Shown here: positions 62,610 to 64,000 of the stretch, in pieces
Layout: every line of letters begins with the position of its first letter
How positions within the stretch are numbered: the first letter of the stretch is position 1
Assembly: GCF_000143535.2 (NCBI RefSeq)
Contig: NC_037319.1
Location: 2,294,001-2,358,000 of the forward strand
From: Botrytis cinerea B05.10
Taxonomy: Eukaryota; Ascomycota; Leotiomycetes; Helotiales; Sclerotiniaceae
DNA: 64,000 bases
Reading direction: 5' to 3'
Notes under the pieces: model-generated
Database searches by the model: none
What the model was told of the DNA's origin: nothing
The model's input: the letters and a program-made list of their open reading frames with translations, nothing else
Made by a program: the position numbers and the translations under genes

Positions 62610-63549
62610 TTTTGTACTGTGTGAAAAGAATGCACCATGATAGACATTACATGACAAGTCTGAGTGTAACTTATGTAGCTTCAACGAGACTTCGGTACAA
62701 TTCTACCCCGTAATGGGGACATTTAAGATTTTCAAGTATTGGAAGTCCGGTGGCAGGTATATGCGGAGAATTGCGGGGTAATTGTGGCGATCCATGACTT
62801 TATTGACCCAGGTACGATGCACGTTTACGAGATGTATTGATGATCGTCCGAGGGGGAGAAATTTTGTTGAATTCACGACTGTGATAGAATGCGAAGAATA
62901 GCTGGCGATACGAGTCGCCTTGCAAGAGCCATGTGCTACTTCAACTCTTGGACGAACAGATATTGCTAGCTGGTATAGTCTGGATACTGGGCGGTATGAA
63001 AAACAAGTCTCGCTGTCGACCATCGTTGTGTCTTTTCGGTGAAAATGGATATGGAGCATCTCATGGACCTCCACGTCATAGACAGGGTGCATCTCAATAA
63101 TCGGGACCATGCAAGCTTGCTGCGTTCCACGTCGCCCCCATCTTTCCCATGCACGCACTAAACAAAGAAAGCTTCGGCAATTGATGGCGTGCCTGACGTG
63201 CCGAATAAATGCCGGGCAAATCCCCTGCTTCGAACACAACCTTTTGTTGCTGGTTATTCCATCGACAGTATCATCTGATTTGAGATACCGTTTTCTATCG
63301 GTGCTTGATACAACTATATATGAACGTCATTTTCAAAATTCGCACTCCAGTTTTCAGCATCCTGATATTTTGAAAACGCACCCTCCCTTTTAAAGAATAC
63401 GGGATATCATATAGAAAAGAAGCAAACCACCAAAATTGGTCTGTACGGATTCTCTTGCAGCACTTTCGAATTGGAAATTTCAAAACAAACTCCTATATAT
63501 GCACCACTTTTCATAGAGAAACGATTCGACTAACAAGCACGGGTTATAT
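62610..63549. other. Intergenic between polygalacturonase promoter and monooxygenase 3' end
   Basis: This includes the polygalacturonase promoter. ORFs 62703-63239 (-) and 63109-63393 (+) overlap and lack recognisable composition. No supported gene. Confidence 0.5.
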
Positions 63550-64000
63550 TTACCGGCGGTCCCTATCGAGGTATTCCTTCCATACTTTGCCCAAATCACA
63601 TGGCTTGAATGGCTCGAAGAGATCTCTCCACCAACTTTTTTCGATGAGCGGTGAGGCCAATATCGTTGAGCAACTTATCGACATATGGAACACTGCCGAA
63701 AGCAGCAAAGTTTGCACGTTCACCATATGAGAGATACTCAACCTACACCAAGAAACTCCGTCCGCAATTCCCTTTTCTCTTTCTTCGATTGAAGGTAGAA
63801 TGATTCTTTTATGAAAGTAAGCTACCACCCACATTGATTGAACTTCTGCAGCAAACATTTGATTACCTGCCATAATATGGTTCATGAAAAGAATCCAATC
63901 GTCGCTCACTGGTGCGATTTCATTGTATAATCGGTATGGAGTTACGTCAATACTCTGGTGAACATGGTTGGGAATATTTGCTAGGAGTGGATGTTTCCTC
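63550..64000 (-). pseudogene. Flavin-containing monooxygenase, C-terminal part with two compensating frameshifts (partial)
   Basis: Reading leftward from the window edge, one frame gives RKHPLLANIPNHVHQSI, TPYRLYNEIAP and the segment WVVAYFHKRIILPS, typical of the C-terminal region of fungal flavin-binding monooxygenases. Near 63750 the protein-like reading moves to a second frame (YLSYGERANFAAFGSVPYVD, KLLNDIGLTAHRK). Near 63640, at an A6 run, it returns to the first frame (WWRDLFEPFKPCDLGKVW, KEYLDRDRR) and ends at 63550. The two shifts, one apparently missing base and one extra base, cancel. No GT-AG intron of usable length fits either site. This is a recently damaged gene or a sequence error. 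The N-terminal FAD/NADPH part lies beyond 64000. Confidence 0.62.

Noticed and set aside
1..64000. CRISPR arrays, bacterial operons, viral genomes, secondary-metabolite clusters
   Set aside because: Nothing in the window has spaced direct repeats, ribosome-binding-site operons, viral replicase motifs or PKS/NRPS/terpene core enzymes. The tandem arrays are simple repeats without spacers.

Overview
The window is nuclear DNA of a filamentous ascomycete. Genes carry short introns (mostly 45-90 bp) with GTAAGT/GTATGT/GTTAGT donors. Products are typical of Pezizomycotina: a SYLF-domain actin-patch protein, a DUF3602 protein, a 2EXR-domain protein, a GH28 exopolygalacturonase and an Mrl1-type sorting receptor. 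AT-rich intergenes, the 2EXR protein and the pectinase suggest a plant-associated Leotiomycete (Botrytis/Sclerotinia-like). That placement is an inference; no marker gene here fixes the species.

Layout. 0-21 kb: a conserved multi-pass membrane protein (-), a C2H2 zinc-finger protein (-), a DUF3602 protein (+), a Stm1/SERBP1-like ribosome-binding protein (-) and a Yap-type bZIP regulator (-), separated by long non-coding stretches. 21-26 kb has no convincing gene. 26-38 kb: Mrl1-like receptor (+), an unrecognised two-exon protein (-), a decayed GST-like fragment (+), a 2EXR protein (-), a small C-terminally anchored protein assembled here from two short exons (-), and a SYLF protein (+). 38-44.6 kb is another gene-poor stretch. 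44.6-56 kb: a phosphoinositide phospholipase C (-), a small cupin (+), a 1387-residue eight-exon protein of unknown function (-) and an intron-containing tRNA-Thr(AGT). 57-64 kb: a monovalent cation/proton antiporter (+), a doubtful small membrane ORF (-), a GH28 exopolygalacturonase of the C type (-), and the 3' end of a flavin monooxygenase gene (-) that reads only with two compensating frameshifts and runs off the window.

The genes do not form an evident cluster. They are mostly housekeeping, signalling and secretion genes, with an accessory flavour at 28-36 kb and 60-64 kb. Exon joins were worked out by hand from splice consensus plus phase, and every multi-exon model listed closes in frame. 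I found no convincing undescribed system. The most unusual items are two GC-AG introns, two very long introns (812 and 529 bp) in otherwise compact genes, per-exon GRGGAGN motifs, very short 5' coding exons, the frameshifted monooxygenase, and a nested foldback near 14.5 kb.
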